Notes: a model not told the origin generated them from the letters alone. DNA of 32,642 bases from Gemmatimonadota bacterium (GCA_016704465.1 JADJAD010000003.1:1-32642), one strand, 5' to 3'; positions 10,700 to 19,230 are shown, counted from the stretch's first letter. Made by a program: numbers and translations.

Positions 10700-10977
10700 G
10701 CGCTCGACATCACGCCCGAAACACCGTCGGCACCCGCGTGTCACCAAAGGAAGCTGGGCCGCGTCAAAGAGTTCAAGTTCGCAACCGCTTGCTCCACATC
10801 GGACCCCATGTCTCGGCCGAGAGTCGCGACGCACATGCACCAACTGCAGACCGTCAGCGGTTCGTCGCGGGCTGATTCGCGGCGTCTGAGTTCGTCGAGG
10901 CAATCCGCTACTCCGCGCGAGATGGTGGCCGTCGACGGCTTGAAGTTTGGAAGCCTCGGCTCCGCCTCGACCCGCAT
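10700..10977 (-). pseudogene. Protein with C-terminal CxWC ... CxxC motif, frameshifted
   Basis: The minus strand reads PRLPNFKPSTATISRG, then a helical piece VADCLDELRRRESARDEP, then LTVCSWCMCVATLGRD and VEQAVANL. After a frame change it continues FDAAQLPLVTRGCRRCFGR. The C-S-W-C, hydrophobic stretch, T-H/R-G-x-C-x-x-C order is the small Cys-rich module often seen at the ends of bacterial PAS or response-regulator-like proteins. Here the usual His before Gly-Cys is Arg. A start at 10977 (MRVEAEPRL) is possible but unsupported by a clear ribosome binding site. At least one frame change splits the module. It may be a small regulator or the remnant of a larger signalling protein; function unknown. 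Confidence 0.45.
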
Positions 10978-11342
10978 CTCGAAGTAATCTCCGGCGTCGG
11001 GCGATCGCAGCGATAACGCCGGTCCTCGTCCTCGGTGCCACCTGGGACACGGCCTGACCAATCGGTAGCGCTTCCGAGTGGAGGCATCCTTGGCATACGC
11101 AGGTCGCTCCTAGCGAGCTCTTGGCAGAGCTGCTGGCGGCCAAGCCGCTCCGTTCCGGAAGTTGACGTGGGCAAATGTCGGCCCACGTTCGTCCGGCCGA
11201 GCACTCGATGCGGTCCCGAACCGGGTGTTCCTCGTCATCCGCCGGCCGTCCCGACCATTGGGCCTCTTTCTCCGCATACCCGGCTGCTGGCCAAGCCCCT
11301 GCATGGGCGCTCGCCTCCTGCAGCTCGAGCCGCGCGCCGGCT
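10978..11342. other. No recognisable gene
   Basis: Only shadow-like frames. Nothing with a family motif, and no strong hairpin, was found between the Cys-motif remnant and the second OPT remnant. Confidence 0.35.
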
Positions 11343-11632
11343 TCACGCGCCTCCCGTGCCGCCCATGGCTTCCTCGTGCAGCGGCGCATCCTTCGCCTGT
11401 CCGCGAGTCCAGCTGTACAACCACGCGGTCGACCCGAAGAAGAGGACGAGTCCCAGCGGCACCGCCCAGGCAAAGTGTTCGACCAGCGCCAGCACTTCGC
11501 CGCTGTTTTCCGCGCCCGCTCGCTCCGTCCTCGCGACGACACCGGCGAACAGCACCCCCATCAGGCTTTCGCCGACAATCAGCCCCGTGGCCACCAGGGT
11601 GCCGATGCGTTCGGCGAAGGCCGGTATGAAAC
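11343..11632 (-). pseudogene. OPT-family transporter, C-terminal remnant (copy 2)
   Basis: The reverse strand encodes PAFAERIGTLVATGLIVGE, then a hydrophobic stretch, AERAGAENSGEVLALVEH after one changed residue, GLVLFFGSTAWLYSWTRG and QAKDAPLHEE, closely matching the final 95 or so residues of the intact-length transporter at 15452-17489. Homology stops abruptly near 11632, and only a few codons upstream the sequence becomes that of a truncated dihydrofolate-reductase-like gene in another frame. So this is the 3' end only, without start or transport core. The DNA similarity to the full copy is visibly high over about 250 bases, which points to partial duplication or a recently lost paralogue. 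Confidence 0.8.
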
Positions 11633-11649
11633 TGAGAGCGAGTGCGGCG

Positions 11650-11953
11650 TGCCGCGCCACACTGTCGCTCCCCTGCCGCTCCCTGTCGCGCGATTGTCGG
11701 ATACCGCAACACCGGGGCAGTCGTCCTGGCGCAGAGTTGTGGAGAAGACATAGGCTTGCATCCCCGGCATTCCGCCACCGGAGTATCCGCGCGTCGCCTC
11801 GTAGGTCTTGCCGCCGAGAAGGACGGTGTCGAACGCTCCCATGAGCGCGGCGAAGTCGATTTCCGGGTCCATGACGATCTAGTCGCTTTCGCCGTTTGGG
11901 CCGGCGATGTAGCCGTCCAGGCTCATGGCGACGGAGTATCGGACGCGACGCAT
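11650..11953 (-). pseudogene. Dihydrofolate reductase family (RibD C-terminal-like) protein, truncated
   Basis: The gene starts at 11953 with a good GGAGGT seven to eight bases upstream. It reads MRRVRYSVAMSLDGYIAGPN, GESD, an in-frame TAG, then IVMDPEIDFAALMGAFDTV, LLGGKTYEATRG, AYVFSTTLRQDDCPGVAVSD. These are the usual blocks of the small RibD_C/DHFR-like reductase family, which use NADPH on pterin- or deaminated-riboflavin-like substrates; many members are uncharacterised. The stop at 11879-11881 probably replaces Tyr (TAC to TAG). After VAVSDN the family sequence is lost, so about the last 80-90 residues are missing and the sequence runs into the OPT remnant. It is thus both nonsense-mutated and 3'-truncated. 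Confidence 0.75.
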
Positions 11954-12215
11954 GAGGCACCTCCGTGGTTGTGCTTGGCGATTGCGATTGGAATCAGGGG
12001 CGTCGAGTACAGTGCAGGAGTTGTCAGGCTGAGACAATGGTCGGCGCGGCCCCGGGGATGCGGGACTGTCGCTTCTCCTAGTCGACGACTCATGGCGCTC
12101 CCCTCACCGCCTCTAGAGCGCGGGATGGGAGCGCCTGGTTAGCGCTTTCGCATTCGACCAGCCGTCGGAGGTCGAACGATCAGTACGGGCTGACGTCAGT
12201 GTTCGGGCTGGTCGC

Positions 12216-13632
12216 CTACAGTCCTCGATGATGCTTGAACTGGGTCCACGCAAACCCGTTGCAACCGACCAGAGCGTTGCCTACTGCTCCTTTATAGAAG
12301 TGGTCGCGCGCTATTGCCAGCGATGGCGATGCCTTCAGAAAGGCCAGAAAGCGCGGACTCCCGCTTGGGATCGACACGCCATCTTCGTATAGCGTCTCGT
12401 TCTCGATGCCGTATCGAACCACGCACAAGGCCACGTTTGGTTCGTGAGCAGGTATCCGGTGCGTGTCTCCTGACTTGTCATGATCCATGCACATCGCGTC
12501 GATCGGGTCCAGGGGATCATAGTTCGGATTGTTCGCGATTTCCCAGTAAGCACCATCCGGAAATCCGTGGCCGCAGTAGTGACCATAGAGTCCTGCGACG
12601 TTTCCATCGTACCAGTAGTGGTAGCCATAGATCGGATACCATTGGCGAAATAGATTTGTGCCCTCGAGCGCTGGGTAACATTTGTAGAATCGCCTTTCTG
12701 AGAGTCCGTAAGCTACCCACAAGGAGTCGGTGCTTTCCGTGATGCACCTCTGACGCATCGCGCTCAGTCTGTTGGAGTCGTACCGGATCTCCTGCGGAAG
12801 CGGGCGCGTGTATCGATCTTGCGCATACAGCGGCAACGGCGCGCGTGACGTGGCGTAGACAAACCCACCCTGCTTCACCGACCACGTACCGTATCCTGCC
12901 ACCGTCGCCACCCCCGACGACCGCCGCGTTGACTTGCACGATCCCTTCGCCAGTGCTGATGGGCTGGTAGTTGAACGCTTGTCGGTCATAGACCGGTCCT
13001 GTCGTACGCGCCAGCCCGCTGCTTGCGTCGATCGTCGCAATCGACGTGTTGCTCGATGACCACACGAACGTCTGCCCCGGAATCACGACGCCGTTCACGT
13101 CGGTCGCCACGGCGGTGAATTGCGCCGTCGTGGGAATCAGTCCAGAGGCACTGCCAGGCGTCACGGTCACGGCGTGCACTTCCTGTAGGACCATCACCTC
13201 GACGAACGATCCCGGCTCGCCCGTCAGGCGCACGGCCAGACGATTCTTGGCGCGCAGTGACGTCGCTCGTCGATCGCGCCCGGGACGCACATCCAGGGTC
13301 AACCCTCCGTTCAGTACGACGGTGCCTCGCGCGCCGGCACTCGCGTTGATCTCAATGAAGAAGGCTCCGGCGGAGTTGGCCGGGAACTTCGCGTCGTACA
13401 ATCCCGGCGACTTGGAAACTCGCGCGTACTGCTGCGGGCCGAATGTGCAGGTTAGGCACGGTGTTGGTGCCGGAGGCGGTCCGCTGGCCGCGCTCACTTG
13501 CGCCGAAACCTCTGGTGTCAACTTCGTTCCCACCGCCTTATCGACGGAGCATGCCGACAAGAGCAATGTGAGTAGCAGCGGTGCGCCCGGGTGCCGATAC
13601 GAACTCAGCGCGTACAGTGTACTCGCTCGCAT
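12216..13632 (-). CDS. Secreted Ig-like (BIG2) protein with C-terminal phospholipase A2-like domain, one frameshift
   Basis: The start at 13632 has GGAG five bases upstream. A lipoprotein-like signal follows (PLLLTLLLSAC). The N-terminal half ends in an Ig-like block: VHAVTVTPGSASGLIPTTAQ, TAVATDVNGVVIPG, WSSSNTSIATIDASSGLA. The frame breaks in a five-G run near 12914-12918 and resumes as VATVAGYGTWSVKQGG. The C-terminal part has YGHYCGHGFPDG (about 12553-12588), then PLDPIDAMCMDHDKSG (about 12472-12516). This is the calcium-loop plus C-x-x-H-D layout of phospholipase A2 folds, with the His-Asp pair kept and the Cys before and after H-D partly changed. The domain ends VGNALVGCNGFAW before the stop. 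Base composition of the last 500 bases is noticeably lower in GC. It is probably a secreted or surface lipase-like protein; activity is inferred. Confidence 0.7.
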
Positions 13633-13699
13633 GATGTCTCCTGAGTCAATGCGCTGCCTGCGCGATGCGTGGCCGGTAGCCGGACATATCGCCGTCCTG

Positions 13700-14060
13700 T
13701 GCTGAATCGCATACGGGGACCTCGACGCCGACCTTCGACGAGTCGTGGCGGAAGCCGCGCCGTCGACTGGAGGGAACGCCGAAGTGCGAAGGAACCCGGA
13801 CATTCTCGATCCAGGGCTACTCCGGCGCGGCCGCGGGGGCGATGCGTTGGGGGAGCGGTCATCAGGAGGACCGAACGCAGCACGACGGCGACCACGACCC
13901 CAAGCGCACCGCCCACGAGGGAGGTCAGGCCAACTTCGACCATCGCCAGACGAACCACGTCTGACTCGCGCCCGCCGGAGCACGACGCGTATCCCGCCAC
14001 GCCGTTCGGCGCGCGCAAACGGGACCGCCAGGACGGCGACGTGAGCGCACGGCTGTATCT
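13700..14060 (-). pseudogene. FtsX/MacB-type ABC transporter permease, C-terminal remnant
   Basis: The reverse strand gives RESDVVRLAMVEVGLTSLVG, then GALGVVVAVVLRSVLLM. This resembles the stretch of MacB-like permeases that follows R-R-x-E-I-G-I-R-x-A-L-G-A and opens the third transmembrane helix. A damaged version of the I-G-I-R motif may lie just upstream in another frame (about 14000-14020), and a weak match to the final helix and ending lies downstream. There is no start, ATP-binding subunit or intact domain nearby. It is likely the tail of a large permease of the kind abundant in Gemmatimonadota and Acidobacteriota; assignment is moderate. Confidence 0.45.
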
Positions 14061-14339
14061 GATGGACGCTCTAATCGAAGACGCGAAGGGCTACACCACG
14101 AACGCGGCCGCGCACAACCGCGAGTACATCTCACTCTGAAGGGACTCCGACCGCGAGCTCCAACCGCACCTGAGAACCGCGCGGAAGCGGCTGCGTTCCC
14201 TCGCGCCGGTCAAGCGGCGCGGCCATGAGTTCCGCGCGAGCCAGGTTTGTGCCATCGAGACGGCCGGGCCACAGCGTCGCAAAGGAACGCGTATGACGTC
14301 GGCCCGCAATTCTAACCCGGCGGGGCTCCTGCTCCACTT
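14061..14339. other. No recognisable gene
   Basis: No motif on either strand. It may be the rest of the decayed permease gene up to the IS3-family remnant. Confidence 0.3.
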
Positions 14340-14382
14340 TGGTTGACAGTGATCCGCTCCGGGATCGGAGGAGGCTCCCTGC

Positions 14383-14757
14383 TTGGTGAGATTTGGGAGC
14401 CTGACGAAAGACAAAGGGACGGGGAAGCGCCCAGTGCCGCGGTACTCGGCCGAGGTCAGGGAGCGGGTCGTTCGCCTGGTGCAGGAGCAGCGGAGCGCGC
14501 ACAAGACGCAGTGGGCGGCGATCCGCTCCACTGCGGAGAAGAGCCGCTGTTCGCCGGAGACGCTACGGCGGCGGCTCCGACGGACGGAGCGTGACGCTGG
14601 GCAGCGGCCCGGAGTGAAAACGGACGAGCGGGAGCGGCTGCAGGCCCTTGAGCGCGAGGTGCGGGCGCTGAAGCGGGCGCATGAGATCCGGCGCAAGGCC
14701 AGCGCGTTGTTCGCCGCGGCGGAGTTCGACCGCTACACGAAGTACCACACGCCGTGA
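14383..14757 (+). CDS. IS3-family transposase OrfA
   Basis: The helix-turn-helix protein that binds the element's ends reads PRYSAEVRERVVRLVQEQ, WAAIRSTAEKSRCSPETLRR, DAGQRPGVKTDERERLQALE and REVRALKRAHEIRRKASALF. This is the classical orfA pattern of the IS3 family with a leucine-zipper-like C-terminal half. The start is a TTG or GTG (14383 or 14386) with GGAGGAGG about ten bases upstream. The frame is open to 14757. The usual C-terminal residues (A-x-A-E-F-D-R) are present. Without an intact OrfB it can only act on ends in competition with, or together with, an intact relative. Confidence 0.85.
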   Translation: MVRFGSLTKDKGTGKRPVPRYSAEVRERVVRLVQEQRSAHKTQWAAIRSTAEKSRCSPETLRRRLRRTERDAGQRPGVKTDERERLQALEREVRALKRAHEIRRKASALFAAAEFDRYTKYHTP

Positions 14758-15160
14758 TGTACGCGGTCATCGACGTACATCGCCAGGCGTACGGTGTCGC
14801 GCCGGTCGGCCACGTGCGGGGGCTCGCACCGGCGGACAATTACCGCCATCGAGAGCAGCAGTCCGACGCGACGTGCCGGTCGGCACGGGCGCAGCGCGAT
14901 GCGACGCTGCTCGATGCGCTCGCACAAGCATTGCCTGACCGCGAGCGGGATCGCCGACCCAGTGTGCACTCGGATCGCTGGTCAGAATACGTCGCGATGC
15001 GGGACACGAATCGCCTGGCCGATGCCGGCGCGGCGCCGTCGGTCGGCCGCGTGGGCGATGACTCCCCCGCGGAGTGCGAGGAGCAGCACGACCGCACCCA
15101 GTCGGCTCCGGTGGAGCGCTTGGCACGCAAGTATCCGAGTCGTCTCCTCGACACCCCGGG
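14757..15160 (+). pseudogene. IS3-family transposase OrfB, internal deletion
   Basis: The reading begins MYAVIDVHRQAYGVAPV, a typical OrfB start, and passes through RSARAQRDATLLDAL. It then jumps straight to AQALPDRERDRRPSVHSDRW, SEYVAMRDTNRLADAG and PSVGRVGDD, which belong to the C-terminal third. About 130-170 residues containing the first catalytic Asp and the core between are absent. The final Asn-Glu block with the catalytic Glu is scrambled. The piece keeps one H-S-D-R motif only, so it is not a functional DDE transposase. The frame is open without stops to beyond 15160, so the deletion is clean in frame. Confidence 0.75.
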
Positions 15161-15184
15161 CGGTTTAGCCGTGGCCATGCCGCC

Positions 15185-15374
15185 CTACTCGAGCTTGATG
15201 GAAACCTCCAGACCCGCCGCCGACGCCAATTGCTGCAGTGTGCGTAGTGTCGGCCCTTACCCTCGGCTTCATACGCGGCGATGGCCGGTTGTGACGTGTC
15301 GTGGCCTGGGCCAGCTCCTGCTGCGTCATTCCAGCGGCTTCGCGAATCTTCCGCACCGGGTTCATGATGAACAT
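15185..15374 (-). pseudogene. XRE-family helix-turn-helix regulator, frameshifted
   Basis: The minus strand begins MFIMNPVRKIREAAGMTQQE, continues LAQA, then after one frame change TSQPAIAAYEAEGKG, and after another TLRTLQQLASAAGLEVSIKL with a stop at 15185. This is a compact (about 62 codon) Cro/C1-type HTH of the antitoxin kind, with the usual T-Q-Q-E-L-A and T-S-Q-P-x-I-x-x-Y motifs. The start at 15374 has AAGGA five bases upstream. A perfect inverted repeat overlaps that ribosome binding site, which fits autorepression. No partner toxin is visible on either side: the OPT gene lies upstream and the IS remnant downstream. The IS insertion may have removed a partner. Confidence 0.7.
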
Positions 15375-15375
15375 G

Positions 15376-15391
15376 ATATCCTTTCGGATAT
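15376..15391. promoter_or_regulatory. Palindrome at the XRE start, candidate operator
   Basis: ATATCC-TTTC-GGATAT is a perfect six-base inverted repeat with a four-base spacer, directly upstream of the XRE gene and covering its ribosome binding site. HipB-type repressors bind TATCC-N8-GGATA; here the half-sites are the same but the spacing is four. An autoregulatory operator is an inference. Confidence 0.5.
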
Positions 15392-15451
15392 TCGCGACAT
15401 CCCCCCGACAGGACGAGGCTTTCGGGGTCGTCGCTTGATCGCCGCTCGCCC

Positions 15452-17489
15452 CTACCGCACCTCCCCCCCCACGCTCGCCCTCGGCTCTTCATGCAGCGGC
15501 GCATCCTTCGCCTGCCCACGCGTCCAGCTGTACAACCACGCAATCGACCCAAAGAACAGCACGAGTCCCAGCGGCACCGCCAAGGCAAAATTCTCGACCA
15601 GCGCCAGCACTTCGCCGCTATTCTCAGCGCCGGCTCTCTCCGCCCCCGCGACGACGCCGGCGTATGCCACGCCCATCAGGCTTTCGCCGACAATCAGCCC
15701 CGTGGCCATCAGGGTGCCGATGCGTTCGGCGAAGGCCGGGTTCGACTGCTGCTCCGCCCAGCGATTGTAGAGCCACCCGCCGAGCGCCCCGATCGGGATG
15801 AGCAGCGTCAGCTCCATCGGCAGGTACATGCCCAGGCCGACGGCGAGCGCCGGAAGGCTGTACCTGGTCGTCGTGTTGCGCAGCAGTTCATCGATGCCGA
15901 TCACCGCCGCACCGATTGCCCCACCGATGCCGATCAGGCTCCAGTCGAGCGTGCCGCTCAGCACCCCTTGGGCGATGGTGGAGATGAGCGCCGCCTGCGG
16001 CGCGGCCAGCGCCCCGTCCTTCGCCCCCGGTGCCCCGGCGAAGGTGAAGGCGGTGTTGAGCAGGTCGAGGATCGGCGGGATGACGAGCGCACCGAAGATG
16101 ACGCCGAGGATCAAGGCGACTTGCTGCTTCCACGGCGTCGCCCCGACCAACTGCCCTGTCTTGAGGACCTGCAGGTTGTCGTTGGCGATGGTGGCGATGC
16201 CGAAGATGATGCTTTGTGACAAACAACGCAAAGGCGACCAGCGCCTTGGTCGCGTCGCCGTCCACCCCCTTGTAGAGCGCCGCCAGGATCAATGCGATAC
16301 CGAGCACGGAGAGAATGCCGACTCCGGAGATCGGGCTGTTCGACGCGCCGATCAGCCCCGCCATGTAGCCCGTGACCGAGGCAATCACGATGCCGGCGAC
16401 GAGGATGTAGACGATGGTCAGGATGATGGTCGGTGCTGCATTCACCGCGATCGGTCCGCCTTGCGCGAAGTTGTAGAGCATGAAGGCGATCGGGATCATG
16501 GCGGCCAGGATGGTGCCGCCGACGATGCTGATCGGCAGATCGCGTTCGGTGATGTCGAGCGTCTGGCCCGAGCCACGCGCGCGATTGGCGGCCAGCGCGG
16601 CGGTGATGCCCTTGATGATCGGGCCGATGATTTTTAGCAAAGTCCAGATCGCCGCGATGCCGATCGTGCCGGCCCCGATGATGCGCGCCTTTTCCCTGAA
16701 CGTTGCCGAGACCAGTGCGCCCACGTCGCCGCCCGCTGCCGACAGCATATCGGTCGTCCCCGAAAAATACGGGACGATGCCGGCCCAGCTGATCAGCATC
16801 CCGACGAGCATCGCGATCCCGACGGCCATCCCCACCAGGTGACCGACGCCGATCAGCGCCATCGACAGTCCGCTGGCGACCTGCGTCCCCCCCGCGCCGA
16901 CGGCGAAGGCCTTCGACGCGCTTTCAGCCACGAGTTTCAGCTTGCTGAGGACGAAATAGCCCGCCGAGATGAGGCTGGCGTAGAGAATCGCGGTGAGACC
17001 TTTCCGATTCTCCTCGGCGCCGCCGACGCCCGCACCGACCTTGAGCACTTCGGCCGCCGCGACGCCTTCCGGATAGGGCAGGTCGCTTCCGGTCACGAGG
17101 GCTCGGCGCAGCGGCACCGAATACATCACCCCCAGGATGCCGCCCAGGCCGATGACTGCCACCGACATCCAGTACGGGAAGTCGGTCCACCAGCCGACCA
17201 TGATCAGGCCGGGCAGGACGAAGATGATCGCGCTCAGCGTCCCCGCGGACGACGCGATCGTCTGGACGATGTTGTTTTCCTGGATCGAAGTGTTGCGGAA
17301 GAATCTCAGGATGCCCATCGAGATCACCGCGGCGGGGATCGATGTGGCGAAGGTGATGCCGAGTTTGAGGCCGAGGTAGACGTTGGCGGCGGTGAAGAGG
17401 ACGGTGAGCAGGGCGCCGAGGATTACGCCTCGGATGGTGAGTTCGACCAATGGACGCGGTGGTGTGGGGCCTTCGTTCACGGTCGGCAT
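15452..17489 (-). CDS. OPT-family oligopeptide transporter, one frameshift
   Basis: Members of the OPT family move oligopeptides or metal chelates with protons across the inner membrane in about 14-16 helices. The N-terminal block reads LVELTIRGVILGALLTVLFT, then AANVYLGLKLGITFATSIPA and AAVISMGILRFF, a strong match to bacterial OPT proteins. NIVQTIASSAGTLSAIIFVL, DLPYPEGVAAAEVLK and NSPISGVGILSVLG follow. The frame breaks at about 16211-16222 after ALVAFALFVT and continues as IIFGIATIANDNLQVLKTGQ, a family-specific block, to the end SWTRGQAKDAPLHEE. ATG at 17489 has GGGGA upstream. With about 680 codons the length is normal. Two partial copies of its 3' end lie at 11343-11632 and 4430-4645. 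One small indel could be a sequence error, so the gene may be functional. Confidence 0.9.
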
Positions 17490-18130
17490 GCGCAATTCCC
17501 CTGTTCAAGTATTTCGTTCCTGCGAGGTGGCAGGGTCGGTGGTACGTCACGTGGAAGCGGAGAACAACTTCGCACGCATTGAGCAGCAGGTCGATACCCT
17601 CGAGCCGCAAGGTGCGAATCGCACGGTGACGCCCCATGCCAGGCGCCCGTGGCGGCTTCCGAAACAGCCCCATAGTCGACTGCGCGACAGGAGTGTCAGG
17701 AAGACTCGGGCTCGATCGCCGCGCCGACGTCCGGGGGCGCCGACTGGTGGAAGCTGACCACCGCCGCAGGATCCGCCGGATTGCATCGGCACGGCGAAGA
17801 GGATCGCGAGGAGGATCGCGCGCAGCGCAGGCGAATTCATCGGCGCCGGGACCTCACGGCGGCAGGTGCGGTGGTCTGACGTGACGCGGCTTCTCTGTAC
17901 CACCTAACGGGGCGAGTGAAGTGGATCGCGGTTGCGAGGCGAGCAGGTGGGCGCTCGCGGATGTGTCAGCCGCGGGGTCAGCCGCGGGGTCAGAGCTGTG
18001 CTCTGACCCCAGTCCTAGCACACCCGCGATGAGCACGCCGAGTCCGCGCCAAAGGAACCAAATGGTATCGGGCGACCACGCGACCGGAGACCGCAAGACA
18101 CAGTGCATCCGCGCTCTGCTACAGCGTCAG
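17490..18130. other. Intergenic region with a palindromic repeat and a doubtful small ORF
   Basis: Besides the repeat at 17986-18010, a minus-strand frame at 17547-17840 begins MNSPALRAILLAILFAVPMQ, which looks like a signal peptide followed by a low-complexity tail. It has no clear ribosome binding site and no family. It could be a short exported protein with a frame error or chance. The OPT promoter should lie at 17490-17560. Confidence 0.3.
17986..18010. repeat. 25-base palindromic repeat, copy 1
   Basis: GGGGTCAGAGC and its reverse complement GCTCTGACCCC flank a TGT spacer, giving a perfect 11-base stem. An exact second copy lies at 23477-23501. Immediately upstream an extra CCGCGGGGTCAG half-unit occurs (17970-17980). 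Its shape is like REP-type repeats. Confidence 0.8.
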
Positions 18131-18480
18131 CTACGCATCTCGCGTGCGCAGGGGAAGAAATGCGGCATCTGGATGCGCAACGAATGCGGCAATCAGCGAC
18201 TGGGCATCCCGTAGCAGCCTCGCCACGTCATCGGTCGTGCAATTGCCGAGCTGGATCCAGATCACCTTCGGGGAAAGCCCCGCCATACGCTGAACCGTTG
18301 AAAGTCGTCGTCCTTGGACACGATCACGAGGTCATGCGTCCGCGCGTACTCCCAGACTTCCGCGTCGGTGGCAGCCGGCCGAATCGCGTCCCGGACATGC
18401 AGCGAGCCGAGGAATTCGTGCTGAAGCAGTCCGACGAGACGCGCCGCCAGGTTCTCGTCCAGCAGGAGGCGAGGCGTCAC
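18131..18480 (-). CDS. DUF5615 (PIN-like) toxin-family protein, one frameshift
   Basis: The minus strand reads RLLLDENLAARLVGLL, HEFLGSLHVRD, ATDAEVWEYARTHDLVIVSK and DDDFQRFSVWRGFP. After a frame change in a CCCC run (about 18276-18282) it continues KVIWIQLGNCTTDDVARLL and RDAQSLIAAFVAHPDAAF to the stop at 18131. This is the Mut7-C/PIN-like DUF5615 family. Its Asp residues (L-L-D-E-N, T-D-A-E-V, S-K-D-D-D-F) correspond to the metal site of PIN-fold ribonucleases. The proposed GTG start at 18480 lies 11 bases after the stop of the DUF433 gene, the standard partner. Such pairs are treated as VapBC-like toxin-antitoxin modules, though activity is shown for few. About 116 residues, normal size. 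Confidence 0.8.
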
Positions 18481-18491
18481 GCGCGCGTCGG

Positions 18492-18719
18492 TCAGGCCGC
18501 CGGGATGGGCATGATGCGGCGCTCCCGCTCGGCCGCGAAGGCCAGACACGCGAGGACATCCTCTCGCGCGAGCGCGGGAAAGTCCGTGAGGACCTGCGCT
18601 TCGCTCATGCCTGACGCGAGGTAGCCCAAGACGTCGCCGACGGAGATGCGCGTGCCGCGCACGCATGGCTTGCCGAAGCGAACGGCTGGATCGAGACTGA
18701 TCCGATCGAGAAGGCTCAT
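18492..18719 (-). CDS. DUF433 antitoxin-family protein
   Basis: The intact 75-residue protein begins MSLLDRISLDPAVRFGKPCV and continues RGTRISVGDVLGYLASG and MSEAQVLTDFPALAREDV, then LACLAFAAERERRI. The pattern I-x-x-D-P-x-x-x-x-G-K-P-C-V-R-G-T-R-I-x-V defines the DUF433 family (COG2442), small winged-HTH-like proteins that sit before DUF5615 PIN-like genes. It is the first gene of a two-gene unit on the minus strand. Its likely job is to neutralise the downstream protein and repress the pair; this is family knowledge, not shown here. The start at 18719 is supported by homology pattern rather than by a strong ribosome binding site. Confidence 0.9.
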   Translation of the reverse strand: MSLLDRISLDPAVRFGKPCVRGTRISVGDVLGYLASGMSEAQVLTDFPALAREDVLACLAFAAERERRIMPIPAA

Positions 18720-18891
18720 GTCTTGACGCTACGTCGCCGCGATCCGCAGGTCAAGTTGATGCGGCGCTGGCGGTTACCGGACCGCTCGCCCGGTTGGTGA
18801 AGCGCAGGAAGTCGTCGCTCCAAGGTGATGCTTCACGTCAGGTGGTGCTTCGGCCGCCAACCCGCGACCTCGGGGAGCAGGCGGTTCTCGG

Positions 18892-19230
18892 TTAGTTGCC
18901 GAGGATCTCGTTCAGGCCCTCCAGCACCTGAGCGAGTTCCTCGGGCGAGGCGTGAGCGAGCCGTTTGCCCAGTCGCTCAGTGGCGAGCGTGCGGATCTGG
19001 CTGATCTTGACCCAGGAGCGCTTCGGCAGCTTCGGCGAAGAGAGCTCCAAGGTGAGCGGGAAGCCCGCGCGCTGCGGTTGGCTGGTCAGGGCGACGGCGA
19101 TGACGGTGCCGGAGCGCGCATTGAAGACGTCGTGGCTGAGAACCAGGACCGGGCGAAGTCCGGCCTGCTCGCTTCCCCGCGCCGGGTTGAGCTCGGCCCA
19201 GCGGATCTCGCCCCTTAGTATTCCGGCCAT
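18892..19230 (-). CDS. MazF/PemK-family mRNA interferase toxin
   Basis: The intact 112-residue protein shows MAGILRGEIRWAELNPARGS, EQAGLRPVLVLSHDVFNARS, VIAVALTSQPQRAG, a conserved SWVKISQIRTLATERLGKRL and a short helical end. The R-G-E-I-x-W-A-x-L, R-P-V-L-V-L-S, T-S-Q and Q-I-R-T motifs are those of the MazF/PemK endoribonuclease fold; the Arg of the first R-P-V and the Thr-Ser pair line the active site. The start at 19230 overlaps the end of the antitoxin gene by 16 bases, which implies translational coupling. The family cleaves mRNA at short sequences when the antitoxin is lost. Nothing in the sequence suggests inactivation. Confidence 0.92.
   Translation of the reverse strand: MAGILRGEIRWAELNPARGSEQAGLRPVLVLSHDVFNARSGTVIAVALTSQPQRAGFPLTLELSSPKLPKRSWVKISQIRTLATERLGKRLAHASPEELAQVLEGLNEILGN

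Larger units (their letters stand above)
14340..15165 (+). mobile_element. IS3-family insertion sequence remnant
   Basis: The element is recognised by an intact orfA followed immediately by a shortened, internally deleted orfB. Both ends are uncertain because no clear terminal inverted repeats were found; the left boundary is put near the TGACAGTGATCC stretch at 14345. At about 0.8 kb it is well below the 1.2-1.5 kb of complete members, so it should not move by itself. Confidence 0.65.

Noticed and set aside
12155..12214. Inverted repeat CGACCAGCC ... GGCTGGTCG
   Set aside because: Nine bases with a 42-base loop; could be chance or a weak transcript-end structure; no other support.
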